From Streptomyces smaragdinus (GTDB taxonomy: Bacteria > Actinomycetota > Actinomycetes > Streptomycetales > Streptomycetaceae), in NCBI RefSeq assembly GCF_009604385.1, contig NZ_WEGJ01000041.1, forward strand, positions 1 through 60,601: 60,601 bases of DNA. The letters run 5' to 3'. The position numbers were made by a program, and so were the translations under genes. Under the pieces are notes generated by a model. That model saw only the letters and a list, made by a program, of their open reading frames with translations, was not told the origin of the DNA and made no database searches. The number at the start of each line of letters is the position of its first letter. Within the stretch, counting starts at the first letter, position 1. Of this stretch, positions 50,622-59,111 are shown piece after piece.

Positions 50622-51065
50622 TCACTCCCCGCGGACCGGCACCGGGCGTTCGAAGAACGTCTCCAGGACCACCGTCGCCCGGGTGCCGCTCACGCCCCCG
50701 ATCGCGTACAGCCGGCGCAGGACGTCCTGCAGCTGCTCGGTCGTCGCGGTGCGGACCTTCACCAGCACCGACGCCTGACCTGCGATGACGTGCGCCTCCT
50801 GGATCTCCGGCAGGGCGGCGAAGAGGTCCGCCGACTCCCCCATCCAGGACGTCGACTCGACCATCACGTACGCCAGCACTCCCCCGCCGACGGCCGCCGG
50901 GTCGACGTCGACCGTGGTGCGGCGGATGACGCCGCGCTCGCGGAGCTTGCGCACGCGCTCGTGGGCGGCGCCCGCGGAGAGTCCGACGGCGGCGCCGAGG
51001 GCGGCGTAGGACTCGGTGGCGTCCTGCTGGAGGCGGGTCAGCAGGGCCCGGTCGATGGCGTCCAT
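50622..51065 (-). CDS. Lrp/AsnC-family transcriptional regulator
   Basis: The 147-residue regulator has an N-terminal helix-turn-helix (MDAIDRALLTRLQQDATESYAALGAAVGLSAGAAHERVRKLRERGVIRRTTVDVD) and a C-terminal RAM domain (VLAYVMVE, EAHVIAGQASVLVKVRTATTEQLQDVL, GVSGTRATVVLET). The ATG at 51065 follows GGAGA. It diverges from the SMP-30-type gene, which it may control in response to an amino acid or related ligand. Confidence 0.93.
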   Translation of the reverse strand: MDAIDRALLTRLQQDATESYAALGAAVGLSAGAAHERVRKLRERGVIRRTTVDVDPAAVGGGVLAYVMVESTSWMGESADLFAALPEIQEAHVIAGQASVLVKVRTATTEQLQDVLRRLYAIGGVSGTRATVVLETFFERPVPVRGE

Positions 51066-51157
51066 GGGTCTCCGTTCGGAATGTGCTTGCCGCGACAATA
51101 TCCCATCCTGCAATACTCGCTTACGGCAGGAATTCATTCGGATAGGTGGGGTGTTCC

Positions 51158-52090
51158 ATGGATACGCTGTACGAGTGCCTGGACGACCGGTTCCGCACCG
51201 GCCGCTGTATGAACGGCGACGACACGCTCGACGTGCTGTACACCGGGTGCCGCTGGGCGGAGGGGCCGCTGTATCTGCCGGCGTGGCGGCAGCTGGTCTG
51301 GAGCGACATCCCCAACGACCGGATGCTGCGCTGGGACGAGGAGACGGGCGCCGTCTCGGTCTTCCGCCGCGCGGCCGGGCACACCAACGGCAACACCCTC
51401 GACGGACAGGGCCGGATCGTCACCTGCGAGCAGGGCAACCGCCGGGTGACGCGCACCGAGCACAACGGGACGGTGACGGTGCTGGCCGACCGCTGGCAGG
51501 GCAAGCGGCTGAACAGCCCGAACGACGCGGCGGTGCGGTCCGACGGGACGGTGTACTTCTCCGACCCGGACTTCGGCATCACCAGCGACTACGAGGGCTA
51601 TCGCGCGGACAGCGAGATCGGCGCGAACAACGTCTACCGGACCGACCCGGCGACGGGCGAGGTGCGGCTGGCGGCGGACGGCTTCGCGGCGCCGAACGGG
51701 CTGGTCTTCTCGGCGGACGAGCGGCAGCTGTACGTCTCGGACACCCGCGCCGGGTACATCCGGGTCTTCGACGTCCGCGAGGACGGCTCGCTGTCCGAGG
51801 GGCGGATCTTCGCCGAGGCGTCCGCCCGCCCCGAGGCCCGGTTCGACAACCTCCGCTTCGACGACGGCGGCAGGCTGTGGGCGGCGGCGATGAACGACGG
51901 CGTGCACTGCTACGACCCGGACGGGACGCTCATCGGGCGGATCAACGTACCGGAGGCGGTGTCGAACATCTCGTGGGGCGGGGCCAAGCGCAACCGGCTC
52001 TTCCTCACGGCGACGACCTCGCTGTACTCGCTGGTCAGCGGGGTGACGGGGGTGCACCCGACGGGGCCGGGGCGGCAGCCCTGGCGGTGA
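51158..52090 (+). CDS. SMP-30/gluconolactonase-family lactonase
   Basis: The 310-residue six-bladed propeller shows CRWAEGPLYLPAWRQLVWSDIPNDRMLRWD (Glu metal ligand), LNSPNDAAVRSDGTVYFSDPDFG (Asn-Asp ligands), FAAPNGLVFSADERQLYVSDTRAG and DNLRFDDGGRLWAAA. Members hydrolyse sugar lactones; the precise substrate is open. The ATG at 51158 follows a GGTGGGG tract. It is divergent from the Lrp-type regulator and convergent with the MarR gene, four bases apart. Confidence 0.92.
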   Translation: MDTLYECLDDRFRTGRCMNGDDTLDVLYTGCRWAEGPLYLPAWRQLVWSDIPNDRMLRWDEETGAVSVFRRAAGHTNGNTLDGQGRIVTCEQGNRRVTRTEHNGTVTVLADRWQGKRLNSPNDAAVRSDGTVYFSDPDFGITSDYEGYRADSEIGANNVYRTDPATGEVRLAADGFAAPNGLVFSADERQLYVSDTRAGYIRVFDVREDGSLSEGRIFAEASARPEARFDNLRFDDGGRLWAAAMNDGVHCYDPDGTLIGRINVPEAVSNISWGGAKRNRLFLTATTSLYSLVSGVTGVHPTGPGRQPWR

Positions 52091-52094
52091 GCCG

Positions 52095-52589
52095 TCAGGA
52101 CCGCTCGACCTCGGCCATCACCCGGCGCAGGAGGGCGGAGAGCCGGGCGCGTTCGGGCGCGGAGAGCACGCCCAGCACCCGGTCCTCCTCGTCGCCGAGC
52201 CGGTCCAGCGCCGCCCGCCACGCCGTCGTACCGGCCTCGGTGATCGCCACGTCGACGCGGCGGCGGTCGGTGGCGGACGGCGTGCGGACGAGGAACCCGC
52301 GGTGCTCCAGACCGTCGAGCCGGCCGGTGACGGAGGCGGGGGCGAGGTCCAGGTCGGCGGCGAGTTCGGAGGGGGTGGCGCGGCCGCCGCGGCCGGAGAG
52401 CTTGTGGAGGGTCTCGTACTCGTGGCGCTCCAGGCCGGTCTCGGTCAGGGAGCGCTCCTTCACCCGGCGCAGATGGTCCGTGAGCCGCTTGGCGCGGGTG
52501 ACGATCCCCTCGATGTCCCGGTCGAGGTGGGGCAGCACGGCGAGCCAGTCGTCGAGGTGGGTGTCGGTCCAGTCGCGGGGGGCGGGCAT
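52095..52589 (-). CDS. MarR-family transcriptional regulator
   Basis: The 164-residue regulator has a winged helix: ETGLERHEYETLHKLSGRGGRATPSELAADLDLAPASVTGRLDGLEHRGFLVRTPSATDRRRVDVAITEAG, with the MarR wing DRRR. It is divergent from an MFS exporter across 70 bases that contain one inverted repeat, so it probably represses both. TACGAT lies six bases before the ATG, a leaderless start. Confidence 0.93.
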   Translation of the reverse strand: MPAPRDWTDTHLDDWLAVLPHLDRDIEGIVTRAKRLTDHLRRVKERSLTETGLERHEYETLHKLSGRGGRATPSELAADLDLAPASVTGRLDGLEHRGFLVRTPSATDRRRVDVAITEAGTTAWRAALDRLGDEEDRVLGVLSAPERARLSALLRRVMAEVERS

Positions 52590-52595
52590 GGCGGC

Positions 52596-52601
52596 ATCGT
52601 A
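52596..52601 (-). promoter_or_regulatory. -10 box of the MarR gene
   Basis: TACGAT on the minus strand fits TANNNT and ends six bases before the ATG at 52589. Confidence 0.55.
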
Positions 52602-52618
52602 GCTCCGGCTCCATATAT

Positions 52619-52630
52619 TTCGTTGACGAA
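52619..52630. promoter_or_regulatory. MarR operator
   Basis: TTCGT-N2-ACGAA, extended by AT-rich arms (ATATTTCGT and ACGAATAAT), overlaps the -35 box of the exporter gene and lies upstream of the MarR -10 box. Confidence 0.7.
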
Positions 52631-52652
52631 TAATTCGGCGTCGAAGTACTGT
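52623..52652 (+). promoter_or_regulatory. Promoter of the MarR-linked MFS exporter
   Basis: TTGACG (52623-52628), an 18-base spacer and TACTGT (52647-52652), then seven bases to the ATG: a canonical promoter with a leaderless start. Confidence 0.8.
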
Positions 52653-52659
52653 CGCGGCC

Positions 52660-53883
52660 ATGCTGACCGCTGCCCCGCATCCGCTGCGGACGAGACGTTT
52701 CCGACTCCTGTTCACCAGCCGGGCGTTGGCCCTGCTCGGGGACGCCGTGACGCCCGTCGCGCTGGCCCTGGCCGTACTGCAGGTCACCGGTTCGACGAGT
52801 GACCTGGCGCTGCTGCTGGGCTGCGCGATGGTGCCGCGGCTGCTGTTGCTGCCGGTCGGCGGGGTGGCCGGGGACCGGTTCGACGCCCGGACGATCGGGA
52901 TGGCCACCGCGCTCGTCCGGGCCGTGGCGCAGGTCTTCGTGGGCGTGCAGTTGCTCGGCGGGGCGCCGGAGCTGTGGCAGCTCGCGGTCGCCGAGGCGTG
53001 CGGGGGTGTGGCGACGGCGTTCGGGCAGCCGGCGTTCTCGCCGCTGGTCATCGGCACCGTCACGGAGCCGGCCGCGCGGCAGCGGGCGAACGCGGCGATC
53101 GGCGCCGCGACCTCCGCCAGCCGGCTCGCCGGGCCGCCGCTGGCGGGGGTGCTGCTGCTCGCGGAGGCGGGCTGGGCGTTCGTCGTGGTGGGCGTGGGCT
53201 ATCTGGTGAGCGCGGGGCTGCTGGCGCTGGTGCGGGTCAGGCATGTGGCGCCAAAGCGGCGGCCGTTCTTCGCGGATCTGCGGCAGGGGTGGGCGGAGGT
53301 GCGGTCGCGGGACTGGTACTGGACGTCGCTCGTCGCGCACTCCGTGTGGAACGGCGCGGCGGCGGTGCTGGCCACGCTGGGGCCGGCCGTCGCGCTGGAG
53401 GAGCTGGGCGGGGAGGGCGCGTGGGTGGCGCTGACCACGGCCGGCGGGGCGGGGCTGCTGGTGGGCTCGCTCGTCGCCGACCGTGCGCGGCCGCGCAATC
53501 CGGTGCTGACGGGGAACCTGGGGCTGACGGTCTACGCCGCGCCGCTCGCCCTGCTGGCGGTGCCCGCGCCGCTGTGGGTGATCGTCGGGGCGTACGGGGT
53601 GGCGCAGGCGGCGCTGGGCTTCCTCAACCCCGTGTGGGAGACGGCCGTGCAGGACGCCATCCCGGGGCCGGTGCTGGCGCGGGTGGTGTCGTACGACTGG
53701 CTGCTGTCGCTCGCCGCGATGCCGGTCGGCTACGTGCTGGGCCCGCTGGCGGCCGGCGCGTGGGGGCCGGGGGTGCCGCTGGTGGCGGCGGCGGTGCTGG
53801 TGGCCGTGGCCTGCGCGGGGACGGCGGCGGTGCCGGGAGTGCGGGACTTCGGGCGGCGGTCGGTGGAACTCGCGGTGAAGTGA
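52660..53883 (+). CDS. MFS exporter, 12-TM, MarR-linked
   Basis: The 407-residue protein has about 12 helices with an MFS_3-like pattern: FRLLFTSRALALLGDAVTPVALALAVLQVTGS, LPVGGVAGDRFDARTIGMATALVRA (motif A), FGQPAFSPLVIGTVTEPAARQRANA, SAGLLALVRVRHV and FLNPVWETAVQDAIPGPVLARV. This group exports drugs or macrolide-like molecules, but the substrate is unknown. Regulation by the divergent MarR protein is likely from the shared operator. Confidence 0.92.
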   Translation: MLTAAPHPLRTRRFRLLFTSRALALLGDAVTPVALALAVLQVTGSTSDLALLLGCAMVPRLLLLPVGGVAGDRFDARTIGMATALVRAVAQVFVGVQLLGGAPELWQLAVAEACGGVATAFGQPAFSPLVIGTVTEPAARQRANAAIGAATSASRLAGPPLAGVLLLAEAGWAFVVVGVGYLVSAGLLALVRVRHVAPKRRPFFADLRQGWAEVRSRDWYWTSLVAHSVWNGAAAVLATLGPAVALEELGGEGAWVALTTAGGAGLLVGSLVADRARPRNPVLTGNLGLTVYAAPLALLAVPAPLWVIVGAYGVAQAALGFLNPVWETAVQDAIPGPVLARVVSYDWLLSLAAMPVGYVLGPLAAGAWGPGVPLVAAAVLVAVACAGTAAVPGVRDFGRRSVELAVK

Positions 53884-53922
53884 GGGTGGTTGGTTCTGCC
53901 GGGGGTCCGGCACCCTGGGCGT

Positions 53923-54660
53923 ATGAATCGCTTTCGGGTGTCGGTCCTGGGGCTTCCCCGCGACCGGTTCGAGCAGGCCGTACGGATCGGGGTGCGGGTG
54001 CTCGAGGAGGGGCTGCCGGACGCGGGGCGGGAGAAGCCGGGGCCGGGGGTGGAGTATCTGAGCCCGGACGAGCTGACGCTGGTGCGGGTCACCGCCTGGG
54101 ATCCGGACGTGGAGCATGCGGCGCGGCTGGAGTTCGACGACGGATTGGACTTCGTCGCGGAGGGCTCGGCGTCGCTCAGCAGTGTCGGGCGGCCCCGGGT
54201 GCTGCGGGTGTCGGGCGGGGTGATGTTCACCGGGCTGCGGTGGTTCCGCGGGTGGGGGCGGGTGGACTTCGCCCTGGAGCTGGATCTGGAGCGGTGGTGG
54301 GCGGCGGCGGGACCGCTGCGGAAGGCCGCCGACCGGCGGCGGGGGGCGCCGCTCACCGGGCGGGTCACCCATCGGGTGGGGGCCGTCGCGTTCCGGGTCA
54401 CGCCGGCCGCGGACGGGACGGAGCGGTGGCGGATCACGCTGGAGCTGGCGCCGCGCGGGCGGGGGGTGTTCCGGGTGCCGGTGGCGGTCGCGGCGCGGGT
54501 CTTCCGGCGGCGGATCCGGGGCGGGATCGAGACGGGGCTGGCGGAAATGGCGGGCGAGTGGGACGAGGAGATGGCCGAGCTGGCGCGGATGACGCCGGAG
54601 GAACTGTACGGGGAGCTGGCCGCGGACCTGGCCGAGTCACTGGCCGGGGATGAGGGCTGA
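53923..54660 (+). CDS. Conserved hypothetical protein, soluble
   Basis: The 245-residue product has no signal peptide or membrane helix. It alternates beta-like segments (VEYLSPDELTLVRVTAWDPD, VDFALELDLERWW, RWRITLELAPRG) with a charged C-terminal helical region (GIETGLAEMAGEWDEEMAELARMTPEELYGELAADLAESL). I do not recognise a family. The ATG at 53923 was chosen over an upstream start at 53890 because the first 11 residues there are atypical. Confidence 0.7.
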   Translation: MNRFRVSVLGLPRDRFEQAVRIGVRVLEEGLPDAGREKPGPGVEYLSPDELTLVRVTAWDPDVEHAARLEFDDGLDFVAEGSASLSSVGRPRVLRVSGGVMFTGLRWFRGWGRVDFALELDLERWWAAAGPLRKAADRRRGAPLTGRVTHRVGAVAFRVTPAADGTERWRITLELAPRGRGVFRVPVAVAARVFRRRIRGGIETGLAEMAGEWDEEMAELARMTPEELYGELAADLAESLAGDEG

Positions 54661-54753
54661 AGGCCCTGGTGGGGGGACGCGCGGGCGGAGTTGTCGGTGG
54701 CGTGTCCTAGAGTCGGGGGCTGACATCCATCGCACCGGCGACCCGAGGGGGAC

Positions 54754-55365
54754 ATGATGCCGATCGACCGCAGGACGGCTCTGGCGGCCCGCTTCCGTGA
54801 GGTCAACGGGGACCATCCGATGACCCCGGCCGACGACACCTATGTGAGCGGGCAGTTCACGGTGCTCGAGGAGCTGTGCGCCACCCGGGGCCAGGACCCC
54901 GACGAGGTGCGCGGGCAGATGCTCGTCGGACTGCTGCCGCTGCCCGGGTATCTGCGCTCGGACGGCGCGGAGATGGTGCCGGTCGACCTGTTCGCGCTGA
55001 CCGACCGGGCCGGCGGGGTGGAGCGGCTGCACGGCTGGTTCACCGCGCACTGGGAGGACGCCGCCGAGGGGGAGGCCGAGTGGGCCGCGTATCTCAGCGG
55101 GCGGTACGTGTGCCTGGTGTCCGTCACGCCGACGACGATCCGGCGCAAGGACCATCTCGTCGCGGCGATAGACGCGGCGCTGCGGGCGCCGTCGCCGCAC
55201 TCCACGGAGTGGCTGCGGCAGCTGCACGGGCTGGTGGACGAGCTGCATGTGCTGGAGCCGGCGTTCACGGCGTACGACCGGCTCCGCTTCGGTGGGCCGA
55301 CGTCGCGGGACCGGTGCATAACGGCCGTGCGGGAGCGGTATCCGCGGCGGCGCGTGGCGGCCTGA
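54754..55365 (+). CDS. DUF6058-like protein
   Basis: The 203-residue soluble protein begins FREVNGDHPMTPADDTYVSGQFTVLEELCATRGQDPDEVRGQMLVGLLPLPGYLRSDGAEMVP, which I associate with the DUF6058 proteins found near natural-product genes; no enzyme activity is known for them. A C-terminal helical part contains HSTEWLRQLHGLVDELHVLEPAFTAYDRLRFGGPTSRDRCI. Tandem ATGs at 54754 and 54757 follow a GAGGGGG tract. It is convergent with the WYL regulator. Confidence 0.72.
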   Translation: MMPIDRRTALAARFREVNGDHPMTPADDTYVSGQFTVLEELCATRGQDPDEVRGQMLVGLLPLPGYLRSDGAEMVPVDLFALTDRAGGVERLHGWFTAHWEDAAEGEAEWAAYLSGRYVCLVSVTPTTIRRKDHLVAAIDAALRAPSPHSTEWLRQLHGLVDELHVLEPAFTAYDRLRFGGPTSRDRCITAVRERYPRRRVAA

Positions 55366-55373
55366 GTTCTGGT

Positions 55374-56330
55374 TCAGCCCACCGCGCGGGTCACCCGCTC
55401 GCCGAGTTCGCGCAGATACGCCGTGAGCTCCGCCGGCTCGTGCACCTCGAAGTCGCAGCCCAGCCCCGCCAGTCGCAGCGCCGCCCAGTCCAGCGCCTCC
55501 GTCTCCAGCCGCAGCCGGCAGCGGTGCTCGTCCACGACCTCCAGCTGCCTCGCCGCGTCCCCCATCCGCGGCGCCAGCTCCTTGTACGGGGCGTGCAGCG
55601 TGGCCTCCACCCGGTACACGGGCCGGTCCCGCGTCATCCGCTCGCCGATGAACTCCGCGGGGCTCGCCGCCGGGAGCTGCCGGGGCGCCGCCCGGACGCC
55701 CGTGAGGAACGGCTTGGTCACCCGGTCCACGCGGAACACCCGCCAGTCCGCCCGCCCCTCGTCGTACGCGACGAGATACCAGCGCCGCCCGGCCGACACC
55801 AGCCCGTGCGGCTCCACCAGCCGCTTCGTCTCGGCGCCGTCCGCCGCCCGGTAGCCGAAGCGCAGCTTCTCCCGCGCCGCCGACGCCGTCGCCAGCGTGG
55901 TCAGCACCGTCGGGTCGATGCGCGGCCCCTGCCAGCGGTGCAGCGTCGTCGCCGACCCCAGGGACTTCACCCGGCGCCGCAGCCGCGACGGCAGCACCTG
56001 CTCCAGCTTCGCCAGCGCCCGTACGGACGCCTCCTCCACCCCCTCGACGTCACTGCTCGCGGCGCCGCGCAGCCCCACCGCGATCGCCACCGCCTCGTCG
56101 TCCTCCAGCAGCAGCGGCGGCATCGCCGCCCCCGCCACCAGCCGGTACCCGCCGACGGCGCCCCTCGTCGCCTCCACCGGATACCCCAGATCCCGCAGCC
56201 GCTCCACGTCACGCCGCACCGTCCGCGTCGTCACACCGAGCCGCCCCGCGAGCTCGCTCCCCGGCCATTCCCTGGGCGTCTGCAGCAGGGAGAGCAGTTG
56301 CAGCAGCCTCTTCGGAGTTTCTGTCGTCAT
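55374..56330 (-). CDS. WYL-domain transcriptional regulator
   Basis: The 318-residue protein has an N-terminal DeoR-type helix-turn-helix (TPKRLLQLLSLLQTPREWPGSELAGRLGVTTRTVRRDVERLRDLGYPVEATRGAVGGYRL), a WYL domain (PHGLVSAGRRWYLVAYDEGRADWRVFRVDRV) and the C-terminal WCX-like extension. WYL domains sense ligands or nucleic-acid signals. It diverges from a 14-TM MFS exporter; the shared interval has a perfect inverted repeat. Divergent WYL/MFS pairs suggest efflux control. Confidence 0.93.
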   Translation of the reverse strand: MTTETPKRLLQLLSLLQTPREWPGSELAGRLGVTTRTVRRDVERLRDLGYPVEATRGAVGGYRLVAGAAMPPLLLEDDEAVAIAVGLRGAASSDVEGVEEASVRALAKLEQVLPSRLRRRVKSLGSATTLHRWQGPRIDPTVLTTLATASAAREKLRFGYRAADGAETKRLVEPHGLVSAGRRWYLVAYDEGRADWRVFRVDRVTKPFLTGVRAAPRQLPAASPAEFIGERMTRDRPVYRVEATLHAPYKELAPRMGDAARQLEVVDEHRCRLRLETEALDWAALRLAGLGCDFEVHEPAELTAYLRELGERVTRAVG

Positions 56331-56351
56331 GTTTCCAGCATCCCCGCCAAC

Positions 56352-56370
56352 TAGGACCGGATCTGTCCTA
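56352..56370. promoter_or_regulatory. Operator between the WYL regulator and MFS exporter
   Basis: TAGGAC-N7-GTCCTA is a perfect six-base inverted repeat in the 61-base divergent interval. It lies where the -35 element of the exporter promoter should be. Confidence 0.7.
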
Positions 56371-56379
56371 TACGGCTTC

Positions 56380-56385
56380 TAGTTT
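56380..56385 (+). promoter_or_regulatory. -10 box of the WYL-linked exporter
   Basis: TAGTTT fits TANNNT and lies six bases before the ATG at 56392, a leaderless start. Confidence 0.6.
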
Positions 56386-56391
56386 AGAGCC

Positions 56392-57918
56392 ATGACCTCA
56401 CACAACGCCCTTGAATCCGCCGCAGGGAACGGCCCGGCGACGGCGGCCGACCGCCGCCGCTGGATCGCCCTGGCCGTGCTGCTGACCGCGTCGTTCATGG
56501 ACCTGGTGGACGCCACGATCGTGAACATCGCGCTGCCGTCCATCGCGGACGACCTCGGCGCCTCGTACACCGCCCTGCAGTGGGTGACCGGCGGCTACGC
56601 GCTCGCCTTTGCCATCGGGCTGATCACCGGCGGCCGGCTGGGCGACATCTACGGCCGGCGCAGGGTCTTCCTCCTCGGCATGGGAGGCTTCACGGCCGCC
56701 TCGCTGCTGTGCGGGATCGCCGGCGACCCGGATCTGCTGATCGCCGCGCGGTTCCTGCAGGGCGGGACGGCAGCGCTGATGGTGCCGCAGGTGCTGAGCA
56801 TCATCCACGTCACCTTCCCCGCCGAGGAGCGCGGCAAGGTGTTCGGGATGTTCGGCGCGATCGTCGGGCTCGGCGCGGTCACCGGGCCGCTGCTCGGCGC
56901 GCTGCTCACCCAGTGGGACATCGCCGGTCTCGACTGGCGGCCGATCTTCCTGATCAACCTCCCGGTCGGCATCGCGGGTCTGATCATGGGCCGCCGCTAC
57001 ATCGACGAGTCCACCGCCCCGCAGGCCCTGCGGCTGGACCTGATCGGCGTGGTGCTGGCGAGCGCGGGGCTGCTGGCGCTGCTCTACCCGCTGACCACCG
57101 GGCGTGAGCACGACTGGCCCGTGTGGGGCTTCGTGTCGATGGCGGCGAGCGTGCCGCTGCTGATGGTGTTCGTGGCGTACGAGCGGTACAAGACGCGCAA
57201 GGACGGGTCGCCGCTGGTGGAGCTGTCGCTGTTCAAGGTGAAGCGGTTCGCCGCGGGGATCGGGGTGCAGCTGGCGTTCTCCGCGACGCTGGGTGTGTTC
57301 TTCCTGGTCTGGACGCTGTACATGCAGCTGGGCCTGGGCTGGACGCCGCTGCACGCGGGGCTGACCGGGGTGCCGTTCTCGATCGCGTGCTCGGCGGCGG
57401 CGGGGATGTCGGTGGGGAAGATCGCCCCGCTGCTGGGGGCCCGGCGGACGCTGCAGACCGGCGCGCTGACGATGGTCGCGGGCGGGCTGGTCTACCTGGG
57501 CTTCGCGGACCGGTACGGGACGGGGATCTCGTCGTGGCAGATGGTGCTGCCGCTGGTGCTGATGGGCGCCGGGATGGGACTGATCTTCGCGGTGCTGACG
57601 GACGCGATCCTCTCCGAGGCGCCGCGGGAGCACGCGGGTTCGGCGTCGGGGTTGATCAACACGACCAACCAGACGGGGTTCGCGCTCGGGCTGGGGCTGA
57701 CGTCGGTGGTGTTCTTCTCCGTCGTCGACGAGAAGCTGCCGGTGGAGGGCCAGCGGGCGTTCGTCACGGCGTTCGGCAACGCGATGTGGTGGGTGAGCGG
57801 GGTGCTGGGGCTGGTGTTCCTGCTGATGTTCGCGCTGCCGAAGCGGGCGGCCGTGGCTCCGGACGCTCCGGTGCCGGCCGAGGAGGCCGCGCCGGAGAAG
57901 GTGCCGGCCGGGGTCTGA
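56392..57918 (+). CDS. DHA2-type (14-TM) MFS drug exporter
   Basis: The 508-residue protein belongs to the EmrB/QacA group. Key segments are LTASFMDLVDATIVNIALPSIADDLG (motif D1), LQWVTGGYALAFAIGLITGGRLGDIYGRRRVF (motif A), ARFLQGGTAALMVPQVLSII, and GAIVGLGAVTGPLLGALLTQ (motif C of drug antiporters). It is divergent from the WYL regulator. It likely exports cationic or amphipathic drugs or an endogenous metabolite by proton antiport. Confidence 0.93.
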   Translation: MTSHNALESAAGNGPATAADRRRWIALAVLLTASFMDLVDATIVNIALPSIADDLGASYTALQWVTGGYALAFAIGLITGGRLGDIYGRRRVFLLGMGGFTAASLLCGIAGDPDLLIAARFLQGGTAALMVPQVLSIIHVTFPAEERGKVFGMFGAIVGLGAVTGPLLGALLTQWDIAGLDWRPIFLINLPVGIAGLIMGRRYIDESTAPQALRLDLIGVVLASAGLLALLYPLTTGREHDWPVWGFVSMAASVPLLMVFVAYERYKTRKDGSPLVELSLFKVKRFAAGIGVQLAFSATLGVFFLVWTLYMQLGLGWTPLHAGLTGVPFSIACSAAAGMSVGKIAPLLGARRTLQTGALTMVAGGLVYLGFADRYGTGISSWQMVLPLVLMGAGMGLIFAVLTDAILSEAPREHAGSASGLINTTNQTGFALGLGLTSVVFFSVVDEKLPVEGQRAFVTAFGNAMWWVSGVLGLVFLLMFALPKRAAVAPDAPVPAEEAAPEKVPAGV

Positions 57919-58037
57919 GACCTGGCTCTGTCGGACGGGCGGTCCTCCCGGGGCCGCCCGTTTCCGTGTGCGCCGATGAATCCGCGTGTTCCGGCGGGTC
58001 ATTAGTCCGGCACAGTTCTGCAGAGAGGTAGGGGCAG

Positions 58038-59021
58038 ATGGCGGACCGCGACGACTTCGCGCGGGTGGCTGATCCGTATCGGGGCGAGTTGCTCGCGCAC
58101 TGCTACCGGATGCTCGGGTCGGTGCACGACGCCGAGGATCTGGTGCAGGACACCTATGTGCGCGCGTGGCGGGCGTTCGACCGGTTCGAGGGGCGGTCGT
58201 CCGTACGGGCCTGGCTCTACCGGATCGCCACCCGGGCCTGTCTGACGGCGCTGGAGCGGCGCGGGCGGCGGCCGTTGCCGTCGGGGCTCGGGGCGCCGGG
58301 GGCGTATCCGGAGCGCGGGCCGGGGCCGGCCGCCGACGCCGTGGAGTGGCTGGAGCCCTTCCCGGGGCCGTTCCGGGGGCCTTTCCCGGGGTCGTACGAT
58401 CCGGCGGCGGCCGTCGCCGAGCGGGAGAGCGTACGGCTGGCGTTCGTCGCCGCGCTGCAGCATCTGCCCGCCCGGCAGCGGGCCGTCCTGCTGCTGCGGG
58501 AGGTGCTGGGGTGGACGGCGGCCGAGACCGCCGAGCTGCTGGACACGTCCTCGCCCGCCGTCAACAGCGCCCTGCAGCGCGCCCGCGACCGGCTGCGCGC
58601 GGTGGCGCCGCGGGAGGACGCCACCGCGCCGGGGCTGGACGACCGCACCGCGCAGGGGTTCCTGGACCGGTACGTGGAGGCGTTCGAGAAGGCCGACGTG
58701 GCGGGGCTGGTGGAGCTGCTGCGCGAGGACGTGGTGATGGAGATGCCACCGGTGCCGGTGTGGTTCCGGGGGCGGGCGGACGTGGCGGTGTTCCTCGCGT
58801 CCCACGTGCACCGGTTCGGGCCGGGCTTCTTCCGGCTGGTGCCCGTCGTGGCCAACGGGCAGCCCGCGTACGGGACGTACGCGCGGGCGGCGGACGGGTC
58901 GTATCACGCGGACGCGCTGCAGGTCGTCGACCTGACGGCCGGGGGAATCGCGCGGGTGACCGCGTTCCGCCGGCCGGTGCCGTTCGCGCGGTTCGGGCTG
59001 CCGGAGCGGCTCGACTCCTGA
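58038..59021 (+). CDS. ECF sigma factor with C-terminal SnoaL-like domain
   Basis: The 327-residue protein has sigma region 2 (DPYRGELLAHCYRMLGSVHDAEDLVQDTYVRAWRAFDRFEG and VRAWLYRIATRACLTALERR) and region 4 (LQHLPARQRAVLLLREVLGWTAAETAELLDTSSPAVNSALQRARDRL), then a SnoaL/NTF2-like domain (FLDRYVEAFEKADVAGLVELLREDVVMEMPPVPVWFRGRADVAVFLASH). This is the architecture of SigG/SigX5-type ECF factors, in which the C-terminal domain replaces a separate anti-sigma protein. Between regions 2 and 4 there is a Pro/Gly/Phe repeat (EPFPGPFRGPFPGSYDP), unusual for the family. A GAGAGGTAGGGG ribosome-binding tract precedes the ATG. Confidence 0.92.
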   Translation: MADRDDFARVADPYRGELLAHCYRMLGSVHDAEDLVQDTYVRAWRAFDRFEGRSSVRAWLYRIATRACLTALERRGRRPLPSGLGAPGAYPERGPGPAADAVEWLEPFPGPFRGPFPGSYDPAAAVAERESVRLAFVAALQHLPARQRAVLLLREVLGWTAAETAELLDTSSPAVNSALQRARDRLRAVAPREDATAPGLDDRTAQGFLDRYVEAFEKADVAGLVELLREDVVMEMPPVPVWFRGRADVAVFLASHVHRFGPGFFRLVPVVANGQPAYGTYARAADGSYHADALQVVDLTAGGIARVTAFRRPVPFARFGLPERLDS

Positions 59022-59111
59022 GATTTCCCGGGCGGCACCGATGAGCCGGGCCGGCCCCGCGGGTCTCTATCCCGTTGTTTCGACCGGACCACGGGACTGG
59101 AGATCACAGAC

